Under the pieces are notes generated by a model that was not told the origin of the DNA, ran no database searches, and saw only the letters and a program-made list of their open reading frames with translations. From Staphylococcus simulans (GTDB lineage Bacteria; Bacillota; Bacilli; Staphylococcales; Staphylococcaceae), in assembly GCF_003043455.1 (NCBI RefSeq), contig NZ_PZGG01000016.1:1-44745 (forward strand): DNA of 44,745 bases, given 5' to 3'. A program made the translations under genes and the position numbers. Position 1 is the first letter of the stretch. The number at the start of each line of letters is the position of its first letter. Positions 7,944-16,374 of this stretch are shown in pieces.

Positions 7944-8940
7944 AATTATTAAACCAGGACTATTCTCAACAATTCAAGATATCGGACGTTATGGTTACCA
8001 AAAAGAAGGTTTCTCTAGTGCAGGTGCATTAGATAGATATAGTTACCGCTTAGGTACACAATTGATCGGTAATGAAGGTCCGGCTATTGAAGCAACTATT
8101 ATCGGACCAACATTACAATTCTTAGAAGATAATACTGTAGTCATTACAGGTGCAGAATTTAAAGCAACATTGAATGGTGAGCCGATTTCTCACCAAACAG
8201 TTGTACAAGTATATAAAGGTGATGTACTCGCATTAAATGCCGCTATTAGAGGTGCAAGAGGTTATCTGCACTTTGGACACCCGATTGATGTGCCTGAAGT
8301 TGCGGGAAGCTATGCGACACATACACGTACAAAAATGGGCGGATTCCATGGCCGTGCTTTAAGAAAAGATGATATGATTCCAGTTCATTATAATAATGAT
8401 TACCGTCGTCATGTCGGTTATACAAGCGATTTAGATTTAATCCATGAAGGGACAGATGCGATCAGAGTTGTGGAAGGGCCGCAATTTGACAGCTTCCCTG
8501 ATGCTAGCCATGAAGGGTTAGTGTCAGAACCTTTTGAGATTTCTGAACAATCGGATCGCATGGGCTTTCGTTTGAAAGGTGCTTCTATCCCGCCGACTGA
8601 CAGTGCAGATATTATTTCTGAACCTGTGGCACTCGGCAGTGTACAAGTACCGAATGACGGTAACCCGATTGTCTTGATGAACGATAAACAGACAGTCGGC
8701 GGTTACACTAAGATTGCGACAGTCTGCCAGTCAGATTTAAGTGTCTTAGCACAGAAACAGCCCGGTCAAAAAGTAAACTTTGAATGGGTCACTGTGGAAG
8801 AAGCCATTCAACATTTAGAAGACTATAATAAAGGTGTTGAAGCTTCATTAGAAGCGATAGAGAAAGAACCGTTGTTTGACATGAGGGAAATGAGAACAAC
8901 ATCAAAACGTATTAGCGAATTACTAGAGGGGGATGAATAG
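7933..8940 (+). CDS. pxpC: 5-oxoprolinase subunit PxpC (KipA/AHS2 family, biotin-dependent carboxyltransferase-like)
   Basis: PxpC is the AHS2 partner of PxpB; the two make a heteromer equal to the carboxyltransferase unit of urea carboxylase. The protein has 335 residues. The N-terminal signature is PGLFSTIQDIGRYGYQKEGF followed by GALD, typical of the family. The later QSDRMGFRLKG and VPNDGNPIVLMNDKQTVGGY match AHS2 proteins. Its start lies within the end of pxpB and the accB start follows after two bases, so translation is coupled. Being sandwiched between PxpB and biotin proteins suggests that here it works in a biotin-dependent carboxylation step; this is inference. Confidence 0.9.
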   Translation: MSIRIIKPGLFSTIQDIGRYGYQKEGFSSAGALDRYSYRLGTQLIGNEGPAIEATIIGPTLQFLEDNTVVITGAEFKATLNGEPISHQTVVQVYKGDVLALNAAIRGARGYLHFGHPIDVPEVAGSYATHTRTKMGGFHGRALRKDDMIPVHYNNDYRRHVGYTSDLDLIHEGTDAIRVVEGPQFDSFPDASHEGLVSEPFEISEQSDRMGFRLKGASIPPTDSADIISEPVALGSVQVPNDGNPIVLMNDKQTVGGYTKIATVCQSDLSVLAQKQPGQKVNFEWVTVEEAIQHLEDYNKGVEASLEAIEKEPLFDMREMRTTSKRISELLEGDE

Positions 8941-8942
8941 AA

Positions 8943-9386
8943 ATGAAATTAGAAGAAATCAAAGATTTAATTAACTTAGTAAAAGAGAACAAGGTGAATA
9001 AGTTTAAATATAAAGATGAGGCACATGAAATTGAATTAGATTTTTCATCACCACAACAAGCACAACCAGCAACACAAATTCAAAATCAAGCAACATCTAA
9101 TCCAGCACCAGAAGCAGCTCAAGAACCACAAGCTGATAACCAAGCATCTGGTGAGACAGTGAATGCGCCAATGGTCGGTACATTCTTCTTACAAGATACA
9201 AAAGAATTAACTGAACCGATTGTGAAAGTCGGAGACAAAGTTAAAAAAGGCGATGTTATCGGTTATATCGAAGCAATGAAAGTCATGAATGAAGTAACAA
9301 GCGAAGTAGATGGTGAAGTTACAGATATCTTAGTTGATCATGGCACAAATGTAGAATATGACCAAGCACTGATTGAAGTTAAGTAA
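8943..9386 (+). CDS. accB: biotin carboxyl carrier protein, operon-specific AccB
   Basis: This is a biotin carrier of 147 residues. An N-terminal helical part is followed by a Gln/Ala/Pro-rich linker (about residues 38-70) and a C-terminal biotinyl domain. The biotin attachment lysine is K113 in EAMKVMNEV, 35 residues from the end as usual. BirA would biotinylate it. The housekeeping acetyl-CoA carboxylase copy is expected elsewhere in the genome, so this is probably a dedicated second carrier. It lies between pxpC and accC with almost no spacing. No acetyl-CoA carboxyltransferase genes (accA, accD) are present nearby. Confidence 0.9.
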   Translation: MKLEEIKDLINLVKENKVNKFKYKDEAHEIELDFSSPQQAQPATQIQNQATSNPAPEAAQEPQADNQASGETVNAPMVGTFFLQDTKELTEPIVKVGDKVKKGDVIGYIEAMKVMNEVTSEVDGEVTDILVDHGTNVEYDQALIEVK

Positions 9387-9403
9387 AGGGGTGAGGAATT
9401 ATC

Positions 9404-10768
9404 ATGTATCGTTGTTTAATTGCGAATAGAGGAGAAATCGCTGTACGTATTATTCGTGCCTGCCGTGAAGTGGGTGTCGAAACAGTAGCCGTATATGCGA
9501 AAGGAGACGAAAAGAGTCTGCACGTCAGTTTAGCAGACCAAGCCATTTGTATTGGCGAAGCGAATCCGCTTGATAGCTATTTAAATATTAATCGTATTAT
9601 TGCAGCAGCAGAAATTACAGGTGCTAACGCAATCCATCCAGGTTATGGCTTCTTATCAGAAAGTCCTAACTTTGCGCAAAAAGTAGAAGAAAATGATATC
9701 TACTTTATTGGACCGACAAAACGTACGATGGAAATGATGGGTGATAAAATCACTGCACGTCAAACAGTTGAATCTGCTGATGTGCCGATTATCCCAGGTT
9801 CTATCGGTGCGGTACATTCTGTAGATGAAATCAAAGAAATTGCTAAAGATATCGGTTATCCAGTCGTATTAAAAGCCGCAAGCGGCGGTGGCGGTAAAGG
9901 TATCCGTATCGTTAAAGAACCGGAACATTTAGATAAAGCGTTTAAAGAAGCGCAAAGCGAAGGTAAAAAATATTTCGATGATGATCGTATTTACGTTGAA
10001 GCATTTATTCCAGTTGCGAAACACGTAGAAGTACAAGTTATCGGTGACGGTAAAGACAATTATGTACACTTAGGTGAACGTGACTGTTCAGTACAACGTA
10101 AAAACCAAAAGTTAATTGAGGAGTCACCATGTGCAGCACTATCAGAAGAAAAGCGTCAAAAGATTTGTGAAGATGCGGTTAAAGTTGCGCAAGCTTCTAA
10201 TTACCGTAGTGCGGGAACGATTGAGTTCTTAGTTACAGATGATGCTTATTACTTCATCGAAATGAACGCACGTATCCAAGTTGAACATACTGTCACAGAA
10301 ATGCGTGCTGACAGAGACTTATTACAGTCACAGCTTTACTTAATGAAACATGGAGAACTGCCGTTTACTCAAGAAGATATTCACTTCACAGGTCACGTGA
10401 TTGAAGCGCGTATCAACGCAGAAAATCCAGAGCGTAAATTCCAACCTTCACCAGGTAAAGTCAAAGCATTACATTTACCACAAGGTTTCAATGTACGTGT
10501 TGATTCATTATTGTATCCAGGTTATGTTGTGTCACCTTACTATGATTCACTTGTCGCAAAAGTAATTGTCAAAGGTGCAGATCGTGCGCATGCGATTGAG
10601 AAATTAAAAGCAACGCTTGATGAAATGGTCATTGACGGTTTCTCAACAACAGCTGATTTCTTGTATGCAGTATTATCATATCCAGCATACGCTGACGGTG
10701 ACGCCAAAGATGTTGATATTAAATTCTTAGACCGTCATCAAATTACTAAGGGGGCTGCTTTAACATGA
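9404..10768 (+). CDS. accC: biotin carboxylase, operon-specific AccC
   Basis: This enzyme carboxylates the biotin of its carrier protein using ATP and bicarbonate. It has 454 residues, typical of AccC. The order of motifs is [16 protein letters not shown] at the N-terminus, HPGYGFLSE, the ATP-grasp glycine loop [14 protein letters not shown] (about residue 158), and the metal and bicarbonate site [14 protein letters not shown] (about residues 286-299). All key residues appear intact. The ribosome site is AAGGGGTGAGGAA. Its stop overlaps the pxpA start (ATGA). With AccB it supplies carboxybiotin; the natural acceptor enzyme in this operon is PxpB-PxpC. Confidence 0.93.
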   Translation: MYRCLIANRGEIAVRIIRACREVGVETVAVYAKGDEKSLHVSLADQAICIGEANPLDSYLNINRIIAAAEITGANAIHPGYGFLSESPNFAQKVEENDIYFIGPTKRTMEMMGDKITARQTVESADVPIIPGSIGAVHSVDEIKEIAKDIGYPVVLKAASGGGGKGIRIVKEPEHLDKAFKEAQSEGKKYFDDDRIYVEAFIPVAKHVEVQVIGDGKDNYVHLGERDCSVQRKNQKLIEESPCAALSEEKRQKICEDAVKVAQASNYRSAGTIEFLVTDDAYYFIEMNARIQVEHTVTEMRADRDLLQSQLYLMKHGELPFTQEDIHFTGHVIEARINAENPERKFQPSPGKVKALHLPQGFNVRVDSLLYPGYVVSPYYDSLVAKVIVKGADRAHAIEKLKATLDEMVIDGFSTTADFLYAVLSYPAYADGDAKDVDIKFLDRHQITKGAALT

Positions 10769-11523
10769 AAATAGATTTGAATTGTGATTTAGGCGAAGCA
10801 TTCGGTAATTATTCATTCGGTGGAGATCATCAAATTATTCCATTGATTACCTCCGCAAACATTGCCTGCGGATTCCATGCAGGGGATGAAAATGTGATGT
10901 ATGAAACTGTGAAACTTGCGAAAGAAAACGGTGTGGGCATCGGTGCACATCCAGGCTTCCATGATATTCAAGGTTTCGGACGCCGTAATATGGATTTATC
11001 ACCTGATGAGATTTATACATTGGTCGCATACCAAATTGGTGCTTTATCAGCGTTTTGCCGTATTCACGATGTCAAAATCAATCATGTTAAACCTCATGGT
11101 GCCTTATATAACATGGGTGCGCGTGACAAAGATATTGCACACGCTATCGCACAAGCAGTATATGACGTGGACCCATCACTAATTTTAGTGGGCTTATCTA
11201 ATACATTATTAGTATCAGAAGCCGAAGCAATCGGTTTGATATCCGCAAATGAAGTATTCGCAGATAGACGTTATGAAGAAAACGGCCAACTTGTCAGCCG
11301 TAAAGAATCTGACGCTGTTTTAACGGATACGGATGAAGCAATCGAACAGGTTGTGAAGATGGTTAAAGAAAACAAAGTCATTGCGAAAACAGGAAAAGAA
11401 ATTGAGCTTAAAGCAGATACAATTTGTGTGCATGGCGATGGCGCGCATGCATTGGAATTCGTGTCGAAAATTCGAGAAAGACTAACGAAAGAAGGTATTT
11501 CGATTACGAAATTAGGGGGTTAA
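10765..11523 (+). CDS. pxpA: 5-oxoprolinase subunit PxpA (LamB/YcsF family)
   Basis: PxpA is the LamB/YcsF-family metal-dependent subunit of 5-oxoprolinase, thought to hydrolyse the activated lactam. The protein has 252 residues. Family signatures are [17 protein letters not shown] at the N-terminus, [14 protein letters not shown] (about residues 29-42), [13 protein letters not shown] and VKPHGALYN (about 109-117); the Asp and His residues there form the active site. The start overlaps the accC stop by four bases, and the transporter gene follows three bases after its stop. Together with PxpB and PxpC this gives a full PxpABC set. Confidence 0.92.
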   Translation: MKIDLNCDLGEAFGNYSFGGDHQIIPLITSANIACGFHAGDENVMYETVKLAKENGVGIGAHPGFHDIQGFGRRNMDLSPDEIYTLVAYQIGALSAFCRIHDVKINHVKPHGALYNMGARDKDIAHAIAQAVYDVDPSLILVGLSNTLLVSEAEAIGLISANEVFADRRYEENGQLVSRKESDAVLTDTDEAIEQVVKMVKENKVIAKTGKEIELKADTICVHGDGAHALEFVSKIRERLTKEGISITKLGG

Positions 11524-11526
11524 TCT

Positions 11527-12756
11527 ATGGGAGAACACAAACAAAATAAACCGGAGTTCCAGTTCACTAAGGAACATAAGAGACTGTTATTAGGGTCAGT
11601 ATTCTTAATGGCGACATCAGCCATCGGACCGGCATTCTTAACACAAACAGCAGTTTTTACACAACAATTCGCCGCAAGTTTCGCGTTTGCGATTTTATTA
11701 TCTATCATTATTGATATCGGAGCGCAAATCAATATTTGGCGTGTCTTAGTTGTGACAGGCTTACGTGGACAAGAAATTGCGAATAAAATGGTTAAAGGGT
11801 TAGGGACCTTCATTTCCATTTTAGTTGCGATCGGTGGTCTGGCCTTCAATATCGGTAACGTCGCAGGGGCCGGTTTAGGTTTAAACGCCATTTTCGGTAT
11901 TGATGTTAAATGGGGTGCCGCAATTACTGCCATTTTAGCGATTGGCGTATTCGTAAGTAAGAGCGGTCAAAAAGTGATGGACTTCGTAACGATGATCTTA
12001 GGGGTAATGATGATTGGTATTACAGCGTATGTAATGGTGGCATCAAATCCACCTTACTTAGAAGCTGCAGAAAAAATGGTTATGCCTGAACATCCAGGTG
12101 CATTAGTATTACCGATTATCACATTGATTGGTGGTACTGTAGGCGGTTATATCACATTCGCAGGTGCACACAGAATCTTGGATTCAGGTATCAAAGGGAA
12201 AGACTATCTTCCGTTTGTTAACCATTCAGCGATTGCTGGTATCTTAACAACAGGTGTCATGCGTGGTTTATTATTCCTAGCTGTATTAGGTGTGGTTGTA
12301 ACAGGTGTGACGTTAAACCCTGAAAACCCACCAGCATCAGTATTCGAACACGCACTAGGACCAATTGGTAAGAATATCTTCGGTATCGTGTTATTCGCAG
12401 CTGCATTATCATCAGTTATCGGCTCAGCGTACACAAGTGCTACATTCTTGAAAACGCTAAGCAAATCATTGATGAAACGCAGTAATATCATTGTGATTGT
12501 GTTCATCGTTGTTTCAACGATTACATTCTTATTAATCGGTAAACCGGTTAAATTATTAATCATCGCAGGTGCGTTGAACGGTTTAATCTTACCGATTACA
12601 TTAGGTGTTATTTTAATCGCAAGTAAGAAAAAATCGATTGTCGGAGACTACAAGCATCCAACTTGGATGTTAATGTTCGGTGTACTTGCTGTACTTGTGA
12701 CAATCGTAACAGGATTCTTATCATTCCAAGGTTTAGCGGATTTATGGAATTCATAA
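11527..12756 (+). CDS. Nramp-superfamily transporter (YcsG-like), last gene of the pxp operon
   Basis: A membrane protein of 409 residues with about eleven hydrophobic segments, related to the Nramp fold and to B. subtilis YcsG, which also neighbours ycsF (pxpA) and kip genes. The first helix has SAIGPAFLTQTAVFTQ, where true metal transporters have GPGF followed by the metal-binding DPGN; that motif is missing. The sixth helix has ITFAGAHR instead of the usual Met-Pro-His metal site. I therefore infer it does not carry divalent metals and probably imports the substrate of the operon, such as 5-oxoproline. GGGGGT before the ATG is the ribosome site. A terminator follows. Confidence 0.8.
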   Translation: MGEHKQNKPEFQFTKEHKRLLLGSVFLMATSAIGPAFLTQTAVFTQQFAASFAFAILLSIIIDIGAQINIWRVLVVTGLRGQEIANKMVKGLGTFISILVAIGGLAFNIGNVAGAGLGLNAIFGIDVKWGAAITAILAIGVFVSKSGQKVMDFVTMILGVMMIGITAYVMVASNPPYLEAAEKMVMPEHPGALVLPIITLIGGTVGGYITFAGAHRILDSGIKGKDYLPFVNHSAIAGILTTGVMRGLLFLAVLGVVVTGVTLNPENPPASVFEHALGPIGKNIFGIVLFAAALSSVIGSAYTSATFLKTLSKSLMKRSNIIVIVFIVVSTITFLLIGKPVKLLIIAGALNGLILPITLGVILIASKKKSIVGDYKHPTWMLMFGVLAVLVTIVTGFLSFQGLADLWNS

Positions 12757-12777
12757 TTATATAATTTAAATTAAAGA

Positions 12778-12807
12778 CACACGGGCGGTTTGCTCGTGTG
12801 CTTTTTT
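12778..12807 (+). terminator. intrinsic terminator of the pxp operon
   Basis: CACACGGGC (12778-12786) pairs with GCTCGTGTG (12792-12800), nine base pairs with one G-T, followed by a T-run at 12802-12807. Confidence 0.88.
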
Positions 12808-12893
12808 GAGTAATAAGGTATGTGAGGTTTCTTGCATGCCGATGTATACATAATAAAGATAATTTTAGTATAAAGGATATATATTTATATAAA

Positions 12894-12907
12894 TGAAAGC
12901 GCTATAC
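12894..12907 (+). promoter_or_regulatory. cre-like site (CcpA) upstream of xylB
   Basis: TGAAAGCGCTATAC matches the cre consensus TGWAARCGYTWNCW at 13 of 14 positions (position 13 differs). It lies 77 bases before the xylulokinase start, a usual place for catabolite repression of a pentose gene. Confidence 0.55.
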
Positions 12908-12983
12908 TATAACTAATGAGATAAAAAGCAATACTTGATATATCAACTTACTCGTATTTAATCATTTGGAAAGGATGATTTAC

Positions 12984-14480
12984 ATGACAACAGAAGCGGT
13001 AATCGGCATCGATTTAGGAACGAGCGCAATTAAACTGATTGCGGTCGATCGCTTAGGCAATGTACTCGGCACACAAAGTGAACCGCTCAAGCTTTATCAC
13101 GACTATCCAGGTTATTCAGAGCAAGCACCAGAAGAATGGGTGACAGCTGCAGTGAATGGGCTTCGTCATTTATTAGCACAAGCCACATTATCAGATGTTT
13201 CGATTGAAGGGATTTCATTTTCAGGTCAAATGCATGGACTTGTGATTGTCGATCAAGCAGGTCAACCATTAAGACGTGCGATTTTATGGAATGACACACG
13301 TACGACCCCTCAATGTGAACAAATCAAAGCGAAGTATGGTGATCAAGTCCTAGGCAACCCTGTGGTCGAAGGGTTTACACTGACGAAACTCTTATGGGTC
13401 CAACAACATGAACCAGACTTGTTTAAACAAATTGATACTTTCATGTTGCCGAAAGACTATTTACGCTATGCGTTAACAGGTGTGTTGCACACAGAATATT
13501 CAGATGCAGCGGCGACGATGTTACTGAACCCACAAACTAAGACATGGGATAAAGCCGTAGGTGCTTCGTTTGATATTCCAGACCATATTTATCCCGACTT
13601 AGTTGAATCACACGCACAAGTCGGTGTATTAAAGGCTGATCTACAACAACAGTTATCTCTTAATAAGTCCGTGCCTGTCTTTGCGGGTGGGGCAGATAAT
13701 GCATGTGCAGCGTTAGGTTCAGGTGTTATTCATCCTAACGATGCGATTTGTAGTATTGGTACATCAGGTGTGTTATTAATTTGCGAACCTGTAGGCGAGT
13801 CAGAAGGTTATGGTCATAAAATCCACTTGATGAATCATGCAGTACCGGATGTTAACTACTTAATGGGAGTCACTTTAAGTGCAGGCTATAGTTTGAGCTG
13901 GTTTAAACGTGAATTTTATCCTGAAGATGATTTCACTACTTTAATGAAAGAAGCTGAAGCGTCTCAAATTGGTGCACGTGGCTTAATCTTCACACCTTAT
14001 CTAGTGGGTGAACGTACACCACATGGAGATGCATCAATTCGCGGCAGCTTTATCGGCATTACAGGTAACCATACACGTGGTGATTTTGGACGTGCAGTCG
14101 TAGAAGGTATTACGTATTCCTTGTATGATTCATTAGTCTACTTACGCAGTATCGGACGTAATGTGACTAAAATTGTCTCAACAGGCGGCGGTGCTAAAAG
14201 TGATTTCTGGCTCCAACTTCAAGCAGATGTCTTCAACGCTGAAATTTATAAGTTGAAACATGAAGAAGGGCCAAGCATGGGTGCCGCAATGTTAGCTGCA
14301 TACAGCTTAGGTTGGTATGATTCATTGAAAGATTGTGCAGAAGCGTTTATTCATTATTCAAAAGTGTTCCAACCAAATTTAAAACGTCATCAGACATATG
14401 AAGCATACTTCAAAATTTATCAACAAGCGTATCAGGCAACACGTCATATCACGAGTGACTTATTAGAACTTCAAAAATAA
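12984..14480 (+). CDS. xylB: xylulokinase (FGGY carbohydrate kinase)
   Basis: It phosphorylates D-xylulose with ATP to xylulose 5-phosphate, feeding the pentose phosphate pathway. The protein has 498 residues, as expected for FGGY kinases. The N-terminal ATP-domain motif IGIDLGTSAIK is followed by the xylulokinase-type GISFSGQMHGLV and AILWNDTRT (about residues 73-107). The C-terminal half has the phosphate and adenosine motifs GTSGVLL and STGGGAKSDFWLQ. I prefer ATG 12984 because AAAGGATG precedes it by a good distance and the upstream alternatives overlap that site. No xylA or xylose transporter is nearby, so it may act on xylulose from other routes. Other FGGY substrates such as gluconate cannot be excluded, but the QMHG motif favours xylulose. 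Confidence 0.82.
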   Translation: MTTEAVIGIDLGTSAIKLIAVDRLGNVLGTQSEPLKLYHDYPGYSEQAPEEWVTAAVNGLRHLLAQATLSDVSIEGISFSGQMHGLVIVDQAGQPLRRAILWNDTRTTPQCEQIKAKYGDQVLGNPVVEGFTLTKLLWVQQHEPDLFKQIDTFMLPKDYLRYALTGVLHTEYSDAAATMLLNPQTKTWDKAVGASFDIPDHIYPDLVESHAQVGVLKADLQQQLSLNKSVPVFAGGADNACAALGSGVIHPNDAICSIGTSGVLLICEPVGESEGYGHKIHLMNHAVPDVNYLMGVTLSAGYSLSWFKREFYPEDDFTTLMKEAEASQIGARGLIFTPYLVGERTPHGDASIRGSFIGITGNHTRGDFGRAVVEGITYSLYDSLVYLRSIGRNVTKIVSTGGGAKSDFWLQLQADVFNAEIYKLKHEEGPSMGAAMLAAYSLGWYDSLKDCAEAFIHYSKVFQPNLKRHQTYEAYFKIYQQAYQATRHITSDLLELQK

Positions 14481-14487
14481 ATAAAAG

Positions 14488-14521
14488 TCCCTTGAGTACT
14501 TTAATAAAGCGACTCAAGGGA
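14488..14521 (+). terminator. bidirectional terminator between xylB and a small convergent gene
   Basis: TCCCTTGAGT (14488-14497) and ACTCAAGGGA (14512-14521) form a perfect 10-bp stem. It is flanked by AATAAAAG on the left and TTTATTT on the right, so it can stop transcription in both directions. Confidence 0.8.
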
Positions 14522-14547
14522 TTTATTTACATAGAAAGTATTAAAAA

Positions 14548-14727
14548 TTATTTACCATTTTTCTCTAAATAGTAACCAATCCAAGCACCTAGTGGAAGAC
14601 CGATAATCGGTGTTGTAATTGCGCTTAGTGCGATTGCGGAAACAATCATAATAATACCGTTTTTAGAACCGAAACGCATATGTTTGATTGTTTCTACAAC
14701 GTCTTGAACATATTCTTTAAAAGACAT
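14548..14727 (-). CDS. small membrane protein, 59 residues, function unknown
   Basis: On the minus strand a perfect ribosome site AAGGAGGT sits six bases before an ATG opening 59 codons ending in TAA. The product begins MSFKEYVQDVVETIKHMRFG and continues with a hydrophobic stretch of about 30 residues containing GIIMIVSAIALS and IIGLPLGAWIGYYL, probably two short or one long membrane segment, with a Lys-rich end. The gene has its own terminator, shared with xylB. I do not recognise a family. The strong start signal, the convergent terminator and the membrane-like composition make it a real gene in my view. Confidence 0.75.
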   Translation of the reverse strand: MSFKEYVQDVVETIKHMRFGSKNGIIMIVSAIALSAITTPIIGLPLGAWIGYYLEKNGK

Positions 14728-14844
14728 AGGATGACCTCCTTTTAGAATAGTTGTTTAGTTTATTTCAATTTAAATATAACATTTTTGAATGAAAAAGCGT
14801 AAGAATGTGATAAATCGAAGTGATAAGAAGGGAGGAGAAAAGTG

Positions 14845-15426
14845 ATGCAGTTTGAATATTTAACAGAAACAACAGAACGGTTAGAAATCAGACCAATGAA
14901 AGTAGGAGATTATGAACAGTGGTTAAAAGGTTATGCAGGTCGGTCTATGCCTCGAAGTCCTTTTGACGAAGGGTGTTTAGAGTTATCTCATTACTCTAAA
15001 GCTTGGTTTCAACGTTTGATTACCCAACAACAAGCACTTATTCAATCAGATGACACTTATGTCTTTGGTGTGTTTCGCAAAGCAGATGGTGTACATCTCG
15101 GAAACTTTAATTTAGTAACGTTAGCACGACAACATTTCCAATGGGCAGAATGCGGTTATGCGATTCATAATCAATTTTGGCGTCAAGGTTATGCGTATGA
15201 AGCTTTTACCGCTATATTTAAAATTGCCAAGCGTTTGAAATATCATCGACTAGAAGCTCATGTACATCCAGCTAATGAAGCCTCTATCGGTTTATTAGAG
15301 AAGTCTGGCTTTATATATGAATGTACCAGAACACAATTTGTCTTTGAGAACGGAGAATGGACAGATCGTCTTGTGTACTACATCAATTTGAATGACACAC
15401 CACCGCTTCACTCATCCTCCTTCTAA
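14845..15426 (+). CDS. GNAT-family N-acetyltransferase (RimJ/RimL-like)
   Basis: This 193-residue protein transfers an acetyl group from acetyl-CoA to an amine. It fits the RimJ/RimL-type subgroup: ETTERLEIRPMKVGDYEQW at the start, the central strand HLGNFNLVTL, WAECGYAIHNQFWRQGYAYE (about residues 105-124, the acetyl-CoA loop), and HPANEASIGLLEKSGFIYE (about 143-161), the classic motif B end. Substrates of this family include ribosomal proteins and antibiotics; nothing here tells which. GGAGGAG is placed for either GTG 14842 or ATG 14845; I prefer the ATG. It appears to be transcribed alone. Confidence 0.82.
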   Translation: MQFEYLTETTERLEIRPMKVGDYEQWLKGYAGRSMPRSPFDEGCLELSHYSKAWFQRLITQQQALIQSDDTYVFGVFRKADGVHLGNFNLVTLARQHFQWAECGYAIHNQFWRQGYAYEAFTAIFKIAKRLKYHRLEAHVHPANEASIGLLEKSGFIYECTRTQFVFENGEWTDRLVYYINLNDTPPLHSSSF

Positions 15427-15523
15427 CTTTACAAAAATTTAAAGAACAATCATGAAATTTTTCGCTATACTAAAAACAAGCAAACAAAATAGAGAGAACA
15501 CGATAAAGGAGGCATGCATCATC

Positions 15524-16132
15524 ATGAAAGGCAGATTACTCGTCTCATCAGATATTCATGGACATAAAGAAGCACTCGCAACCTTACTTGCTTATGTAGA
15601 TTATAATCCTAAACGTGATCAGCTGGTTTTGTTAGGGGATTATGTCAATCATGGACCTGATTCTGATGGGACCCTTAAAATGGTACAACAGTTACATCGT
15701 GAAGGGGCGATTGTATTATTAGGCAATCATGATGTACGCTGGATGAAGTCAAAAGAAAAAGAGAAACGCAAATGGAAAGCTGTCTTAAAACAATTTGACA
15801 GTATGGCACACATTGGGGATTACTTATTTGTTCATGCAGGGGTTAATCCTAAAAAGTGTTTATCTAAACAAAAATTAAAAGAAGTATCTGGATTTGAACC
15901 ACCCGCAAAATTATCACGTAAAATTAAAGGGAAATGTGTCGTACATGGTCATGTGCCGACGAAACGACTCGGTGTTAAACAACATCGTATTCACGTCGCA
16001 GACCATACGATTGATATCGATACAGGCGCAGGACACGGTAAACGTTTATCATTAGTAGATTTAACACATCAACACGTCTGTGCGGTAGAAGTCGGTCGAC
16101 TCAAGAAAATTTATGAATATAGTTATGCATAA
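15524..16132 (+). CDS. calcineurin-like metallophosphatase (PPP/PrpE-type)
   Basis: This 202-residue protein has the metal-ligand blocks of the metallophosphoesterase superfamily in order: SSDIHGH (D10, H12), LLGDYVNHGPDS (D39), LLGNHD (N68, H69), FVHAG, and CVVHGH. They resemble bacterial PPP phosphatases and diadenosine tetraphosphatases. The usual GDYVDRG is GDYVNHG here, changing two residues that normally help bind phosphate. The start ATG 15524 has AAAGGAGG upstream; an in-frame ATG at 15452 lies before a TATACT at 15466-15471 that may be the -10. The substrate, whether phosphoprotein or nucleotide, cannot be told. Confidence 0.8.
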   Translation: MKGRLLVSSDIHGHKEALATLLAYVDYNPKRDQLVLLGDYVNHGPDSDGTLKMVQQLHREGAIVLLGNHDVRWMKSKEKEKRKWKAVLKQFDSMAHIGDYLFVHAGVNPKKCLSKQKLKEVSGFEPPAKLSRKIKGKCVVHGHVPTKRLGVKQHRIHVADHTIDIDTGAGHGKRLSLVDLTHQHVCAVEVGRLKKIYEYSYA

Positions 16133-16133
16133 A

Positions 16134-16170
16134 AAATAAACCTAAAGGTTGTCGGCCTTTAGGTTTATTT
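16134..16170 (+). terminator. bidirectional terminator between the phosphatase and feo genes
   Basis: AAATAAACCTAAAGG and CCTTTAGGTTTATTT form a perfect 15-bp stem around a seven-base loop. The ends are A-rich on one side and T-rich on the other, suiting both convergent genes. Confidence 0.85.
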
Positions 16171-16182
16171 ATATTGCTGTAT

Positions 16183-16362
16183 TTATGATGAATGATGTTG
16201 TTGATGTTTTTTCATTTCTTTAGGCATTGAATGGCCGCAACCTTTGTTGATGTCGCAAGCTGCGCATTTGCCTTGTTTTGATTTTTTGAAGAAGCGGACG
16301 ATTGTAAAAGCCGCATATCCGAATATCAATAAGAAGATGACAAGATTAATGAGTAGTGTCAT
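16183..16362 (-). CDS. FeoB-associated Cys-rich membrane protein
   Basis: This 59-residue protein starts at an ATG with GGAGGAATT upstream, 12 bases after feoB on the same strand. It has one N-terminal membrane helix (MTLLINLVIFLLIFGYAAF), then a basic patch and a cysteine cluster GKCAACDINKGCGH (C33, C36, C42) and a His-rich tail. This matches the FeoB-associated Cys-rich family (Pfam PF12669), a small partner found after feoB in Firmicutes. It is thought to help ferrous iron transport, perhaps by binding iron or FeoB; the exact role is not established. It is probably co-transcribed with feoAB and ends at the shared terminator. Confidence 0.88.
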   Translation of the reverse strand: MTLLINLVIFLLIFGYAAFTIVRFFKKSKQGKCAACDINKGCGHSMPKEMKKHQQHHSS

Positions 16363-16374
16363 AAATAATTCCTC

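Noticed and set aside
7933..11523. Sporulation-kinase inhibitor function (KipI/KipA) for pxpB and pxpC
   Set aside because: No sporulation kinase is expected in this genus, and the operon with pxpA and biotin enzymes points to 5-oxoproline or amide metabolism.
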